From an uncultured Burkholderiales bacterium (GTDB lineage Bacteria; Pseudomonadota; Gammaproteobacteria; Burkholderiales; Burkholderiaceae_C): a DNA stretch of 5,465 nt. The stretch is taken from assembly GCA_903926695.1 (NCBI GenBank), contig CAIYKK010000685.1, positions 1 through 5,465 on the forward strand, read 5' to 3'. Position numbers and translations under genes: made by a program. Under the pieces are notes generated by a model. That model made no database searches. It was given only the letters and a program-made list of their open reading frames with translations, and was not told the origin of the DNA. Shown in pieces: positions 1 through 5,465 of this stretch. The first letter of the stretch is position 1. Each line of letters opens with the position of its first letter.

Positions 1-1589
1 AAGCCTTCGCGCAGCATCAGCACGCTGACGATGACTTTGGGGCTGGCATGGCGGTCCACGCTGAACAGGCGCTGGCGCACGGGTGCCCAGTCCTTTTCAC
101 CCAGCTCGGCTTTTTTGCCGGAGTCGATCAGCATCACCTCGTCTTCGCCCCAGCTTGCTTCATCGCGGAAAAATGCAGCCACCAGGGGTGACACGCTGGT
201 GTCTTCGCAAACCACCAGCATTTTGGGATGGCGCGTCGGGTCAATCTTGGCAAAGTCGGCTTCGAGCTTGCGCAGTTTTTGCAGCCCGGCGCGCAGCATC
301 ACGCGCTGGCCTTCGCTCAAGGCCGGGTTGCCTTGTTCGTCGCGCACGGCTTTGAACTCCAGCGGCAGCGCGCCGATTTCCTTGCGCCGGTCCAGCACCA
401 GCGACTTGACCAGCCCGGCGCGCATGGCGCTTTTGAGGTCGAAGTCCGTGATGATGTGCGCAAAATACACCTTGCGCTTGTTCTTGCCAGAGCCCACGTC
501 GTTGTAAGGCGTGGCGGAAAAATCCATCTGCACAAAGCGCCTGCCTTTGGTTTGAGCAATTCTGGACAGGCTTTTTTGCCATTCCACCTCGGTGCTTTCG
601 CCTTCGCGCTTGAACTCGTGGATGTGGTGCGCCTCGTCGTTGAACACCATCAGCTCGGGCAGGCCCGCCAGAAACTCCAGCACATTGCCGCGCGCATAGC
701 GCCGATCCAGCACGTCCAGGCTGTTGCCGGTGGCGCGGCCCGGCATGAGGGGCAACACGGCGTTGATGACCTGCTGCGGCTCCAGCGGCGCGCCCGGCGC
801 TTCAATGTCTTGCACCTCTTCGGCGGCGCTGTCGCCTTCGTTGAGCAAATGCCAGTTGGTGATGGCGATCATGCCGTTGCCGGTGGCTTTGAGGCCGATT
901 TCAGTTTTGCTGCAGACGTTGCCGCGCACAAAGGCAAACACCTGCTCGCGGTACGCCTCGGGGATGAAAAGGTCGGCCACCTTCATGATGTCCGAGGTTG
1001 AAAAGTCACGCGCCGAGCCGTTGCCGCCTTCCACCAGCCTGCCGCAAAACGCGTCCAGCAGCCGCTCATAGACGATCAGCCCCGGTGCCACCACCATAAA
1101 TTGCCGCGTGAAGCGGGCGTCGTCGATGCCCTCTAGCAGCGCCGCCGTCTTGTTCAGCAGCTGCCAGATCAGCAGTGCCTGCAGCACCCAGGTCTTGCCG
1201 GTGCCCGTCGCCATCTTGAAGCAGTATTTCGGGTGCGCGTGCTTGTCCTGCGCCACCTCGTTCAGGCGCGTGCCCGCCAGCAGCGCATCGGGCGCGCAGG
1301 CGCGGTACAGGTCCAGAAGCGTCCAGCGCGCCTGATCCTGGCCGAGCACCTCGTGCGCCACGATGGCGTTCAAAATCGCCTGCTTCTGGCCGGGGTGAAA
1401 ATTCAGCCCCTGCTGTTTGCGCTCCAGCACCCGGTCTTCGCCGAACCACCACAGCAGCAGCTCGGAGGTTGTCGGTGTCACCAAGTCCAGAATATCGGCA
1501 GCGCCGGACTCCAGGCCGATGCAGAGCTGCCGGGTTTTGGCCGTCAGCGCGGTGGAGAGGGCAAGTTGGTCGTTGGCCTTGCCGCTCAT
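1..1589 (-). CDS. res: Type III restriction enzyme Res subunit (helicase/endonuclease), C-terminus outside window
   Basis: This is the translocase and cleavage subunit of a type III restriction-modification system. Res works in a complex with Mod in the cytoplasm, hydrolysing ATP to move along or signal along DNA and cutting unmethylated DNA. I read 529 uninterrupted codons from the ATG at 1589 to the left edge. Visible parts are a Q-tip-like FHPGQKQAI at residues 64-72, Walker A MATGTGKTW at 126-134, motif Ia-like VVAPGLIV at 166-173, motif II DEAHH at 318-322, motif III SATP at 358-361, and VSVLMLREG at 521-529. The last matches the conserved segment before helicase motif VI in Res proteins. 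Motif VI and the PD-(D/E)XK nuclease domain would lie beyond the edge. The start is fixed by the ATGA overlap with the mod stop codon (1589-1586), which suggests translational coupling. Base composition is high GC, like the ends of mod. The helicase call is very secure; assignment to type III rests on the motifs plus the mod neighbour. Confidence 0.93.
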   Translation of the reverse strand, partial: MSGKANDQLALSTALTAKTRQLCIGLESGAADILDLVTPTTSELLLWWFGEDRVLERKQQGLNFHPGQKQAILNAIVAHEVLGQDQARWTLLDLYRACAPDALLAGTRLNEVAQDKHAHPKYCFKMATGTGKTWVLQALLIWQLLNKTAALLEGIDDARFTRQFMVVAPGLIVYERLLDAFCGRLVEGGNGSARDFSTSDIMKVADLFIPEAYREQVFAFVRGNVCSKTEIGLKATGNGMIAITNWHLLNEGDSAAEEVQDIEAPGAPLEPQQVINAVLPLMPGRATGNSLDVLDRRYARGNVLEFLAGLPELMVFNDEAHHIHEFKREGESTEVEWQKSLSRIAQTKGRRFVQMDFSATPYNDVGSGKNKRKVYFAHIITDFDLKSAMRAGLVKSLVLDRRKEIGALPLEFKAVRDEQGNPALSEGQRVMLRAGLQKLRKLEADFAKIDPTRHPKMLVVCEDTSVSPLVAAFFRDEASWGEDEVMLIDSGKKAELGEKDWAPVRQRLFSVDRHASPKVIVSVLMLREG

Positions 1590-3739
1590 ACCGCCTCCAC
1601 CGTCGCCACCACTTCCGCCTCAAACCCAAACACATCCACCACCCGGACACAAACCCTGCGCGGTCCCGGCTTGACGGGCACCGTGACCGCCGCCTGCGTC
1701 ACCACGCGCAGCGCGTCGTCATCGTTGGCGGTGTTGCCCCGATAGTCTTGCCAGACGGAGCGGAACACTTTGCCGTCGTAATCCGGGTCCACGGCCCAGT
1801 ATTCAATCAGCGCCAGCGGCTCTTTGTTGATCACGGCTTGCAGCTTGAGGCGGTTAGCGTCGTCCAGATTGATGGCTTCGGGCGACAGCAGCACGTAGTT
1901 TTTCAGCCTGACGGTCACGGTTTCCTGGCCGCCGTCGATTTGGCGCGTCACCGGATGAATCGTCAAATACTGCAGCGACGAAAACCGCACCTGTCCGCGC
2001 AGCTTGTCGATGCCGCCTTTTTTCTTCAGCCGGTCCATCAGGTCGGGCGGAATCACCAGTACTTCGAGGCGCGAATCGTTCAGCGCGGTGATGGCCTCGC
2101 CAATCGAAGGCTCGAAATTCCAGCCCAGCACGACGACGCGGTCCCAGCCGCCCATCAGGCTGTCGCGCTGGGCGATGGCCTTTTTCAGCGTCGCCGTGCC
2201 GGTCAGCTTGTTGGGCGAGTCGGCCAGCACCAGCGTCTTGCTGCTGCGGCCCGCGCCCAGGGCCAGACCGGCAATCTGGCCGAGGTTGCGCTGGGCGTTG
2301 TATTCGGGCGGCAGCGGCAACGCGCCGTAGAGCGACAGCACGATCTGCGACAGGTCGCCGATGCGGAAATCGCGCCCCAGCGTGGCCTTGGCCGCTTCGA
2401 CCTGGTAGTCGCCGATGGCTTGATAAAGGAAAGGCTTGGCGTCCTGGTCGATCAGGCGCTTGCGCATGATCATGCAGGCGGGCTTGCCGAGGTCGGTGGT
2501 GATCCAGCGACGGCCGAGCTTTTCGGCCACGGCGGCTGTGGTGCCGGAGCCGCCGTTGAAGTCGGCGACGAGGCCGCCTTCGGGGCAGGAGGCGCGGATG
2601 ATCCGTTCGAGAAGTTTTTCAGGTTTCTGCGTGGCGTAGTCCAACCGCTCGTAAGCTTGTGACTGGACAGGATTAATGTCGTCCCACAAGTTCTGGATTG
2701 GAAAGCCTGCCCAGTCATTAAGATACATTTTTCGACGAATCCGTCCCGAGGTACTTTTGGGAAAAATAAGTCGCCCGTCACGATTCATCTGTTCCATAAC
2801 TGCCAAACTTACAGCCCAGCCATTTTTCGGCGGTTCATAACCTTTGTAGGCGTATTTGAGATTTGGTCGATCTGCCGGATTTCCTAAATCACCACTCCAA
2901 TATCGCCGCCCATCGGGTTCAACAAGATTAAATTTTTCGGCAATTTCTTGAGGTGTCACTTCCTTTCGGTATAGCGGGGTAAACGTAAAGTTTTGTCCCT
3001 TGCTGTAGAAAAAAAGTCCGTCAGTCTGAATGCCAAATTCGTTGTTTGAGCTGGCGGTGCCTGTACGTCTTTTCCAAACTATCTCATTTCTGAAGCCCTC
3101 TTTCCCAAACACCTCATCCATCACGATCTTCACGTAATGCCCCACATGCCAGTCCAGATGCACATAAATCGAGCCGGTGTCGGCCAGCAGCTCGCGCATC
3201 AGGATCAGCCGGGGCGTGATCATCGCCAGGTACGACGCCGTGCCATCGCTCCATGTGTCGGAGTAGGCGAACTGCTCGATCACCGTGGGCTTTTGTTCCA
3301 GTTCCATGCCCGGTAAATTGACCTTGGTGCGGTAGTCGGCCTTGCTGTCAAACGGCGGGTCGATATAGATCAGATCAACCATCCCACGCAACGATGGCGT
3401 GTTTTCGTCACCCGCCAGCAGCGCGGCCATCGCCAGCAGGTTGTCGCCGTAAATCAGGCGGTTGGTCCAGGGCCGGCTTTCGGCGGTGGCGGCTTCGCCC
3501 AGCATCGGCTGCGGACTGTCAATCAGGCTGCGCTGGCCGGGGGCGAACACTTCGCGCTGAACCGTGCGCGCCTGCTGCGTGATCCAGTCCTGCGCCGCGC
3601 TGTCTTTCGCGGGAAGCACCACCTCGCGGGTTTGCAGCGTCACGCGGTGGCGGTTTTCGAGGCTTTCCAGGATTTTTGCAGCCTCTTCACGGCCACGTTT
3701 GACGATCTCGGGGAGTTGTTCGAGCAGGGATTTGGGCAT
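1586..3739 (-). CDS. mod: Type III DNA-methyltransferase Mod subunit (beta-class, probable N6-adenine)
   Basis: Mod transfers a methyl group from S-adenosylmethionine to a base in the recognition site, and it gives the Mod-Res complex its specificity. From the ATG at 3739 it has 717 residues, somewhat longer than classical Mod subunits of about 640. Catalytic motif IV is IDPPF at residues 126-130. TQKP at 370-373 precedes the SAM-binding segment DFNGGSGTT at 393-401. The order catalytic motif, recognition domain, then SAM motif is that of beta-class amino-methyltransferases. A long C-terminal region (about 435-717) shows no motif I recognise. The start at 3739 (MPKSLLEQLPEIV) is chosen because type III Mods typically begin with this kind of helix; in-frame ATGs at 3760 and 3790 would add 7 or 17 residues that look unlike the family, and none has a strong ribosome binding site. 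Residues about 207-366 are encoded by DNA of much lower GC than the rest. The gene overlaps res by 4 bases and diverges from the XRE gene. Confidence 0.93.
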   Translation of the reverse strand: MPKSLLEQLPEIVKRGREEAAKILESLENRHRVTLQTREVVLPAKDSAAQDWITQQARTVQREVFAPGQRSLIDSPQPMLGEAATAESRPWTNRLIYGDNLLAMAALLAGDENTPSLRGMVDLIYIDPPFDSKADYRTKVNLPGMELEQKPTVIEQFAYSDTWSDGTASYLAMITPRLILMRELLADTGSIYVHLDWHVGHYVKIVMDEVFGKEGFRNEIVWKRRTGTASSNNEFGIQTDGLFFYSKGQNFTFTPLYRKEVTPQEIAEKFNLVEPDGRRYWSGDLGNPADRPNLKYAYKGYEPPKNGWAVSLAVMEQMNRDGRLIFPKSTSGRIRRKMYLNDWAGFPIQNLWDDINPVQSQAYERLDYATQKPEKLLERIIRASCPEGGLVADFNGGSGTTAAVAEKLGRRWITTDLGKPACMIMRKRLIDQDAKPFLYQAIGDYQVEAAKATLGRDFRIGDLSQIVLSLYGALPLPPEYNAQRNLGQIAGLALGAGRSSKTLVLADSPNKLTGTATLKKAIAQRDSLMGGWDRVVVLGWNFEPSIGEAITALNDSRLEVLVIPPDLMDRLKKKGGIDKLRGQVRFSSLQYLTIHPVTRQIDGGQETVTVRLKNYVLLSPEAINLDDANRLKLQAVINKEPLALIEYWAVDPDYDGKVFRSVWQDYRGNTANDDDALRVVTQAAVTVPVKPGPRRVCVRVVDVFGFEAEVVATVEAV
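2641..3120 (-). other. Low-GC target recognition domain segment inside mod
   Basis: Counting the eight 60-base rows from 2641 to 3120 gives about 46% GC. The rows just outside are much higher: about 72% for 2521-2580 and 70% for 3181-3240, with transitional rows of 50-58% at the borders. The segment encodes Mod residues of about 207-366 (numbered from the 3739 start). These lie between the DPPF catalytic motif and the TQKP/SAM motif, which is where beta-class methyltransferases of type III systems carry the target recognition domain. The domain position is family knowledge; replacement by recombination is my inference. Confidence 0.6.
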
Positions 3740-3800
3740 AGGGCGTGTTGCTGGCAACATGCCGCCCCAAGAACGGCGCCCATGCCCCATTCAACCAATA

Positions 3801-3830
3801 GTTAAACAAAGTATTGAATCAATCGTACAA
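3801..3830 (-). promoter_or_regulatory. Candidate mod-res promoter
   Basis: On the minus strand TTGTAC (3830-3825) is followed after 18 bases by TTTAAC (3806-3801), a weak sigma70-like pair (3/6 and 4/6 matches to consensus). Transcription would begin near 3794. That leaves almost no leader for the ATG at 3790 but about 55 bases before the preferred ATG at 3739. It is supported mainly by its position in the AT-rich divergent region and remains tentative. Confidence 0.25.
3813..3823. promoter_or_regulatory. Small palindrome, possible operator between divergent promoters
   Basis: ATTGAATCAAT is a perfect 5+1+5 palindrome. It covers the candidate -35 of the XRE gene and lies in the spacer of the candidate mod promoter. 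XRE-type repressors bind such dyads as dimers, so it could be an operator for the adjacent regulator. Short AT-rich palindromes also occur by chance, so this is only a candidate. Confidence 0.3.
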
Positions 3831-3843
3831 CACGAAGTTTAGT
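3814..3843 (+). promoter_or_regulatory. Candidate promoter of the XRE regulator gene
   Basis: TTGAAT (3814-3819) and TTTAGT (3838-3843) are separated by 18 bases and each matches 4 of 6 consensus positions. Transcription would start near 3850, about 24 bases before the ATG at 3874. The -35 element lies within the palindrome at 3813-3823, so binding there could occlude this promoter. Confidence 0.3.
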
Positions 3844-3855
3844 AATTTAGCTACC

Positions 3856-3868
3856 AAAATTTAATTTT
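3856..3868. repeat. AT-rich inverted repeat upstream of the XRE start codon
   Basis: AAAAT, three central bases, then ATTTT form a perfect inverted repeat ending five bases before the ATG at 3874. It occupies the place where a ribosome binding site would be, and no clear Shine-Dalgarno sequence is visible there. It might be a second operator-like site or simply AT-rich leader sequence. Confidence 0.25.
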
Positions 3869-3873
3869 CGAGC

Positions 3874-4290
3874 ATGAACAACAAGCTCGAATTTGCCCAG
3901 CGGCTGCAAGCCGCAATGATCGCCGCCGGTCTGGAGCCCCGTCCGGGCGTGCTCCTGAACCAGTTCAATGCCAATTACTGGGGGCGTTCTGTGAGCTTTC
4001 AGGCCGTATCGCGCTGGCTGCGCGGTGAAGCGATCCCCGAACAGGACAAGCTTCTGGTGCTGGCAGAAATCCTGAAAATTGAACCCGAGGTGCTGCGCTT
4101 TGGCGAGGCAGTGCGTCAGTCAGTGCAGCAGCACCGCAAACGCTGGGATGAAGGCGTCAGTTACCTGGAGCGCGAAACCTTCGATGCTTTCCTCAAGCTG
4201 CCAGCACCGCAGCGCAAGATCATCCGGGAGGTGATTTTGACGTTTGCCAAGGTGTATGGCGGCGCTGATGTGCCGGATGTTCAGGGGTAG
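3874..4290 (+). CDS. XRE-like helix-turn-helix transcriptional regulator
   Basis: This 138-residue protein is probably a DNA-binding regulator. The N-terminal half (about residues 4-77) reads as a compact helical HTH domain. KLEFAQRLQAAMIAAG is the first helix, SFQAVSRWLRGE (41-52) has the look of the recognition helix in lambda-repressor/XRE proteins, and IPEQDKLLVLAEILKIE (54-70) matches the closing helices of that fold. A linker between the first helix and the recognition region is longer than in minimal XRE domains. The C-terminal part (about 80-128) is charged and helical, with no motif I recognise, and could serve dimerisation. No membrane segment is present. The gene diverges from mod across an AT-rich gap, the usual arrangement for a controller acting on its neighbour, but regulation of mod-res is inferred. 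GC of about 60-70% matches the RM genes rather than the AT-rich gene downstream. The ATG at 3874 gives the full first helix; its Shine-Dalgarno is weak. Confidence 0.8.
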   Translation: MNNKLEFAQRLQAAMIAAGLEPRPGVLLNQFNANYWGRSVSFQAVSRWLRGEAIPEQDKLLVLAEILKIEPEVLRFGEAVRQSVQQHRKRWDEGVSYLERETFDAFLKLPAPQRKIIREVILTFAKVYGGADVPDVQG

Positions 4291-4399
4291 GGCTGACTGA
4301 CGGTGAAAATTGATTACTGCCGCACAGGCTATTACCGATTAAGGATAATTGGCGGGAAGGATCGAAGCTTTGCTAGTTCAACAAGCGAAATTAACGGGG

Positions 4400-4431
4400 T
4401 TGAATGCAGAGCTATAAACCATGGCATTCAA
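4400..4431. terminator. Hairpin between convergent genes, possible weak bidirectional terminator
   Basis: TTGAATGC (4400-4407) pairs perfectly with GCATTCAA (4424-4431) around a 16-base loop. The loop contains the stop codon of the minus-strand gene (4414-4412). The left arm can also pair with TTCAAC at 4377-4382, giving an alternative stem. The position between two converging genes suits a terminator, but neither strand shows a downstream T run, so it is not a canonical intrinsic terminator. The rest of 4291-4411 holds nothing else that I recognise. Confidence 0.3.
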
Positions 4432-5388
4432 TGCTTGAGTTGAACACTGTTTCAGCGCACTGATACACAACATTTCTATTGTATTTTTTTAGTGCATCAA
4501 GATCATTTGTGTGTCTTTGAACTTGAATTAACTTTGGCTTTGATTTAAAACTTTTTACTAGCTCTTTTGAAATATTTTCAGGAATCAAGGAGTTGATGTC
4601 GCTGAATATATAGCGAATAAAAGCGTTTGACTGTAAATTAAAGTCGAAAGCCATATGTGGTTCTGGTAATGGGGTGCTGTAACCTCTATCTGATAAAAGA
4701 CAGGTTTTCTCATCATATGTATAGATTAGTATTGTGATAAATAAATCTGAACTTTCAAATAGTCCCTTGATTGTTTGCTCTAGAAAATTTTGTTTATTCC
4801 TGTCAAGTGGCGTTAGTAAGAGAAATATGATTTGAAGCCATTTTATGTATTCAGATTCTGAAATATCTAAGTGCTGACATAGACGGTTTTGTTGTGGTTT
4901 TTTGCCGTTAATAATACGTTTAAAATTTTCATAATGTATTGAATTTGTTGGATGTACATTCGTCAATGCGGGGAATGTATTCAAAATCTTTTTTATTGAA
5001 AATGGATTTCGAATGAAGTTCAAAAACTTTGATGAAAATATATTTATTATTTCGGTGTTTATATTGGAATTGGTGGTGGATAGCTTGTTCATCAAGCTTT
5101 GAGTGTTTTTATTAATGTCATCTTCATATTTTTGAAAAAGATTTTCAAAGTTGTATCGTCTGGCATTCCTTTCTAGGATATCAAAACTAAATAAATCGAT
5201 AAGACTAAGTGTCTTTTCGATTTTAAAACCATTTTCTGATTTCAATTGTATTGAATGATTTTCTCTGTCTTTTAAGCTGAAGGCATATATTCTTTGATTT
5301 ATTTTTCGTCATTTGGATTTATGGAATTTAATCGCTGCTCTGCTTGGGAAATAAAGTGCTGATTTTTTGTTGGATTTTGTAGATTCAT
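4412..5388 (-). CDS. AT-rich DUF4238-like protein, reading frame broken by an apparent -1 frameshift
   Basis: I do not recognise a function. The main frame is open from 5308 to the TAG at 4414-4412 but has no ATG near its beginning; the first usual start is a TTG at 5245. Coding-like sequence (INQRIYAFSLKDRENHS) continues upstream of that TTG. In the neighbouring frame an ATG at 5388 opens 29 codons (MNLQNPTKNQHFISQAEQRL...) that end in TAA at 5301-5299. Joining the two frames after the lysine codon at 5304-5302 gives 325 residues. The early QHFISQ, the segment CLLSDRGYSTPLPEP (about 230-244) and a C-terminal YNRNVVYQCAETVF (about 303-316) weakly recall DUF4238 proteins (HYVPQ-type start, SD-P segment). 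That assignment is from memory of the family pattern and is tentative. No signal peptide or clear membrane protein pattern is seen, though 138-148 is hydrophobic. GC is about 30%, far below the RM genes, which suggests separate transfer. The gene converges on the XRE gene. Confidence 0.6.
5299..5308 (-). other. Frame junction: A5 run followed by TAA
   Basis: On the minus strand the bases read CGAAAAATAA. In the upstream frame they give GAA AAA TAA, ending the N-terminal segment; in the -1 frame they give CGA AAA ATA AAT and continue for the rest of the gene. One extra A in the run would fuse the frames as DEKINQRIY. A lysyl-tRNA on AAA could also slip back one base and still pair with AAA while a stop codon waits in the A site. 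The heptamer is not a classical two-site slippery sequence. Confidence 0.7.
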
Positions 5389-5413
5389 GTTTGCATCTTG
5401 ATTGGTTTATTTT

Positions 5414-5442
5414 ACTTTACAAAAAAGATGCTAATTGGTAAA
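5414..5442 (-). promoter_or_regulatory. Candidate promoter of the AT-rich DUF4238-like gene
   Basis: On the minus strand TTTACC (5442-5437) and TAAAGT (5419-5414) are separated by 17 bases and each matches four of six sigma70 consensus positions. A start near 5407 would leave a leader of about 19 bases before the ATG at 5388, which supports 5388 over the TTG at 5245 as the true start. The surrounding DNA is very AT-rich, so chance matches are easy. Confidence 0.3.
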
Positions 5443-5457
5443 CTTTTTTGCAAAGTT
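5441..5457. repeat. Short inverted repeat at the right end
   Basis: AACTTT (5441-5446) and AAAGTT (5452-5457) form a perfect 6-base inverted repeat with a 5-base centre. It overlaps the candidate -35 element at 5437-5442, so it could be an operator or the remains of an upstream terminator; nothing else in 5443-5465 helps decide. Confidence 0.25.
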
Positions 5458-5465
5458 ATTTAAAT

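Noticed and set aside
228..1001. Long plus-strand open frame of 257 codons
   Set aside because: It is antisense to res, whose frame has clear helicase motifs; the predicted protein is His/Ala/Arg-rich low-information sequence typical of a shadow frame in GC-rich DNA.
1066..1650. Minus-strand frame of 194 codons over the start of res
   Set aside because: It is the same strand in the wrong frame. The correct frame carries MATGTGKT and starts at the ATGA overlap, while this one gives a Gly/Ala/Arg-rich string.
1469..2662. Plus-strand open frame of 397 codons across the mod-res junction
   Set aside because: It is antisense to the well-supported mod and res genes, has no recognisable domain, and its composition is that of a GC-rich shadow frame.
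1586..3790. Phase variation of mod by simple sequence repeats
   Set aside because: Type III mod genes often carry tetra- or pentanucleotide tracts, but I see no tandem repeat tract near the start or within this gene.
4412..5245. TTG at 5245 as the true start of the AT-rich gene
   Set aside because: Coding-like sequence continues upstream in the same frame to 5308 and then in the adjacent frame to an ATG at 5388 near a candidate promoter, so the TTG is probably just an internal leucine codon.
5299..5308. Classical X XXY YYZ programmed -1 slippery heptamer
   Set aside because: The codons before the stop are GAA AAA; slippage of the GAA codon to CGA would mispair, so only single-site slippage at AAA is plausible.
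1..5465. CRISPR array, tRNA, insertion sequence or attachment site
   Set aside because: No regularly spaced direct repeats, cloverleaf-like sequence with a T-loop motif, transposase frame or terminal inverted repeats with duplications were seen by eye on either strand.

Overview
The window looks like an accessory (defence-type) segment of a high-GC Gram-negative chromosome or plasmid. The protein style and the roughly 60-70% GC of the main genes fit a betaproteobacterium, perhaps Burkholderiales/Comamonadaceae, but this is inference from composition only.

Left to middle (1-3739, all minus strand): a type III restriction-modification operon. The modification gene mod (3739 to 1586) encodes a beta-class DNA methyltransferase with the DPPF catalytic motif ahead of the SAM-binding motif. 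It is followed, with a 4-base ATGA start/stop overlap, by res, a superfamily 2 helicase/endonuclease subunit. Res shows the Walker A, DEAHH and SATP motifs and runs off the left edge after 529 codons, so its nuclease domain is not in view. The stretch of mod that should encode the target recognition domain is only about 46% GC, against about 70% on either side. This suggests a mosaic gene with an exchanged specificity domain.

Middle (3740-3873): an AT-rich divergent intergenic region with weak promoter candidates for both directions and a small perfect palindrome between them.

Right of that (3874-4290, plus strand): a 138-residue XRE-like helix-turn-helix protein, divergent from mod, a plausible regulator of the operon.

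Far right (4412-5388, minus strand): an AT-rich (about 30% GC) gene converging on the regulator. Its open frame appears to start at 5245 only with TTG, but a clearly continuous N-terminal segment lies in another frame from an ATG at 5388. The two frames join by a -1 shift in a run of five A immediately before a TAA stop. Joined, they give a 325-residue protein with weak DUF4238-like features. This is either a broken gene, a homopolymer sequencing error, or a frameshift-expressed gene. A candidate promoter for it lies between 5414 and 5442.

Working together: Mod would methylate adenine in a short asymmetric site, Res with Mod would translocate on and cleave unmodified DNA, and the XRE protein could time expression from the shared intergenic region. 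The AT-rich gene is a separate, probably later-acquired accessory gene of unknown function. No RNA gene, CRISPR array, insertion sequence or attachment site was seen.
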